A stretch of 7,011 bases of DNA from Propionibacteriaceae bacterium (GTDB lineage Bacteria; Actinomycetota; Actinomycetes; Propionibacteriales; Propionibacteriaceae): NCBI GenBank assembly GCA_031254155.1, contig JAIRVA010000338.1:1-7011 (forward strand), given 5' to 3'. The position numbers were made by a program, and so were the translations under genes. The number at the start of each line of letters is the position of its first letter. The stretch's first letter is position 1. The notes beneath the pieces were generated by a model. It worked only from the letters and a program-made list of their open reading frames with translations. It did no database searches and had not been told where the DNA came from. Of the stretch, positions 5,783-7,011 are shown piece after piece.

Positions 5783-7011
5783 ATGACGTCGATTGCAGTG
5801 GCGGCGCCGGGCACCGGGCGCGTGGTCCGGGTCATTGGCTCGGTCGTGGACATTGAGTTCCCGCCCGACCAGATGCCCGAAATCATGAGCGCGCTGAAGG
5901 TCACCATCGGTACGGGGAGCGAAGCCCGCGAGATCACGCTCGAAGTGGAGCTCCAGGTGGGTGACAACATCGTCCGGGCGATCTCGCTGAAACCCACCGA
6001 CGGCATGGTCCGCGGCGTGGAGGTCCGGGACACCGGCCAGCCCATCGTGGTACCCGTCGGCGAGGTCACCAAGGGCCGGGTCTGGAACGTCACGGGTGAC
6101 TGCTTGAACGACGACATCTCCCAGGTGACCGTCGCGGAGCGGTGGCCCATCCACCGCGACCCGCCGCCCTTCGACGCGCTCGAGCCGAAGACCCAGATGC
6201 TCCACACCGGGATCAAGGTGCTCGACCTGCTGACCCCGTACGTCCAGGGCGGCAAAATCGGCCTGTTCGGCGGCGCCGGCGTGGGCAAGACCGTCCTCAT
6301 CCAGGAGATGATCTACCGGATCGCCCATAACTTCGGCGGTACGTCGGTGTTCGCCGGGGTAGGGGAGCGGACCCGCGAGGGCAACGACCTCATCCACGAG
6401 ATGGCCGAGGCCGGCGTCATGAAGGACACCGCCCTCGTGTTCGGGCAGATGGACGAGCCGCCGGGCACGCGTCTTCGCGTCGCACTGTCCGCGCTCACCA
6501 TGGCCGAATACTTCCGGGACGTCATGAACCAGGACGTGCTGCTCTTCATCGACAACATCTTCCGGTTCACCCAGGCGGGGTCCGAGGTCTCGACGCTGCT
6601 CGGGCGCATGCCGTCCGCGGTCGGTTACCAGCCCAACCTGGCCGACGAGATGGGCCAGCTCCAGGAGCGCATCACCTCGACCCGGGGCCACTCGATCACG
6701 TCGATGCAGGCCATCTACGTCCCCGCCGACGACTACACCGATCCGGCGCCGGCGACGACGTTCGCCCACTTGGACGCCACGACGGAACTGAGCCGGGACA
6801 TCGCCTCCCGCGGCCTCTACCCGGCGGTCGACCCGCTGACCTCGTCCAGCCGGATCCTCGACCCGCAGTACATCGGCCAGGACCACTACGACACGGCCAT
6901 CGAGGTCAAGCGCATCCTCCAGCGCAACAAGGAGTTGCAGGACATCATCGCCATCCTCGGCGTCGACGAGCTGTCGGAGGATGACAAGATCGTCGTCGCC
7001 CGGGCGCGCCG
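5783..7011 (+). CDS. atpD: F1Fo-ATP synthase subunit beta (catalytic), 3' end cut by window
   Basis: The first 409 residues of the catalytic subunit are present; the family is usually 460-485 long, so the end of the C-terminal helical domain is missing. The N-terminal barrel (about 11-92) begins GRVVRVIGSVVDIEFP. The P-loop is GGAGVGKT (163-170) with catalytic K169. The general-base glutamate is E195, with R196, in GERTREG (194-200), 26 residues after the lysine as in E. coli (K155, E181). Walker B is LLFIDN (253-258) with D257. The signature PAVDPLTSSSRILDP (347-361) is complete. The lever motif that pushes on gamma reads DELSEDD (395-401) rather than the common DELSEED, a mild Glu-to-Asp change. 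ATG at 5783 has a strong ribosome binding site and lies three bases after atpG. atpC is expected next. Confidence 0.98.
   Translation, partial: MTSIAVAAPGTGRVVRVIGSVVDIEFPPDQMPEIMSALKVTIGTGSEAREITLEVELQVGDNIVRAISLKPTDGMVRGVEVRDTGQPIVVPVGEVTKGRVWNVTGDCLNDDISQVTVAERWPIHRDPPPFDALEPKTQMLHTGIKVLDLLTPYVQGGKIGLFGGAGVGKTVLIQEMIYRIAHNFGGTSVFAGVGERTREGNDLIHEMAEAGVMKDTALVFGQMDEPPGTRLRVALSALTMAEYFRDVMNQDVLLFIDNIFRFTQAGSEVSTLLGRMPSAVGYQPNLADEMGQLQERITSTRGHSITSMQAIYVPADDYTDPAPATTFAHLDATTELSRDIASRGLYPAVDPLTSSSRILDPQYIGQDHYDTAIEVKRILQRNKELQDIIAILGVDELSEDDKIVVARAR

Noticed and set aside
3170..6886. A 1238-codon open frame on the - strand spanning atpA, atpG and most of atpD
   Set aside because: Its codons are the exact reverse complements of the + strand codons. 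All three genes share one frame, since the gaps between them are 0 and 3 bases. It would be interrupted only by TTA, CTA or TCA codons in the atp genes, which this GC-rich genome avoids. The product is a repetitive Arg/Asp/Gly/His/Val mixture with no recognisable domain, while the + strand genes are certain.
1..7011. Possibility of a mobile element, defence system or other novel system in the window
   Set aside because: Essentially all the sequence is accounted for by one conserved housekeeping operon and its upstream neighbour. I saw no transposase, integrase, terminal repeats, tRNA or repeat array.

Overview
The window carries the F1Fo-ATP synthase (atp) operon of a GC-rich bacterium, almost certainly an actinomycete. 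The evidence for that assignment is threefold. The gene order is wecA, an atpI-like gene, then atpB-E-F-H-A-G-D. The alpha subunit has a C-terminal tail ending in a DVDQEKIV-type motif, which I recall as typical of actinobacterial alpha subunits. The coding sequence is strongly GC-rich, and the rare codons TTA, CTA and TCA are absent from atpA, atpG and the visible part of atpD. Because atpF and atpH are separate genes, the organism is not a typical Mycobacterium, where b and delta are fused. I cannot name the genus.

Layout: positions 1-255 hold the 3' end of a wecA/rfe-type lipid-carrier sugar-phosphate transferase. It overlaps by 16 bases a small four-helix membrane protein gene (240-677) in the usual atpI position. 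A 160-base gap (678-837) follows, with a convincing sigma70-type promoter (TTGCGC, 17-base spacer, TATAGT), a short leader with a possible three-codon mini-ORF, and a strong ribosome binding site for atpB. From there the genes are tightly packed on the + strand: atpB (a, 838-1713), atpE (c, 1728-1949), atpF (b, 1952-2479), atpH (delta, 2476-3225), atpA (alpha, 3242-4885), atpG (gamma, 4886-5779) and atpD (beta, 5783 to the window end, missing roughly its last 65-75 residues). atpC (epsilon) would be expected just beyond the window.

Together a, b and c make the membrane Fo proton channel and rotor. Alpha, beta, gamma and delta make the F1 catalytic head, central shaft and stator cap. All key catalytic and proton-path residues that can be read are intact, and the c subunit looks proton-coupled rather than sodium-coupled. 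The genes sit 0-16 bases apart or overlap, implying one polycistronic message with translational coupling.

No mobile element, CRISPR array, RNA gene or undescribed system was seen. The points worth a second look are modest: a glycine-poor helix 1 in the c subunit, a cysteine-containing N-terminal extension on subunit a, the leader mini-ORF and repeats around the promoter, and a graded set of ribosome binding sites. The very long open frames on the opposite strand are explained by codon usage and are not genes.
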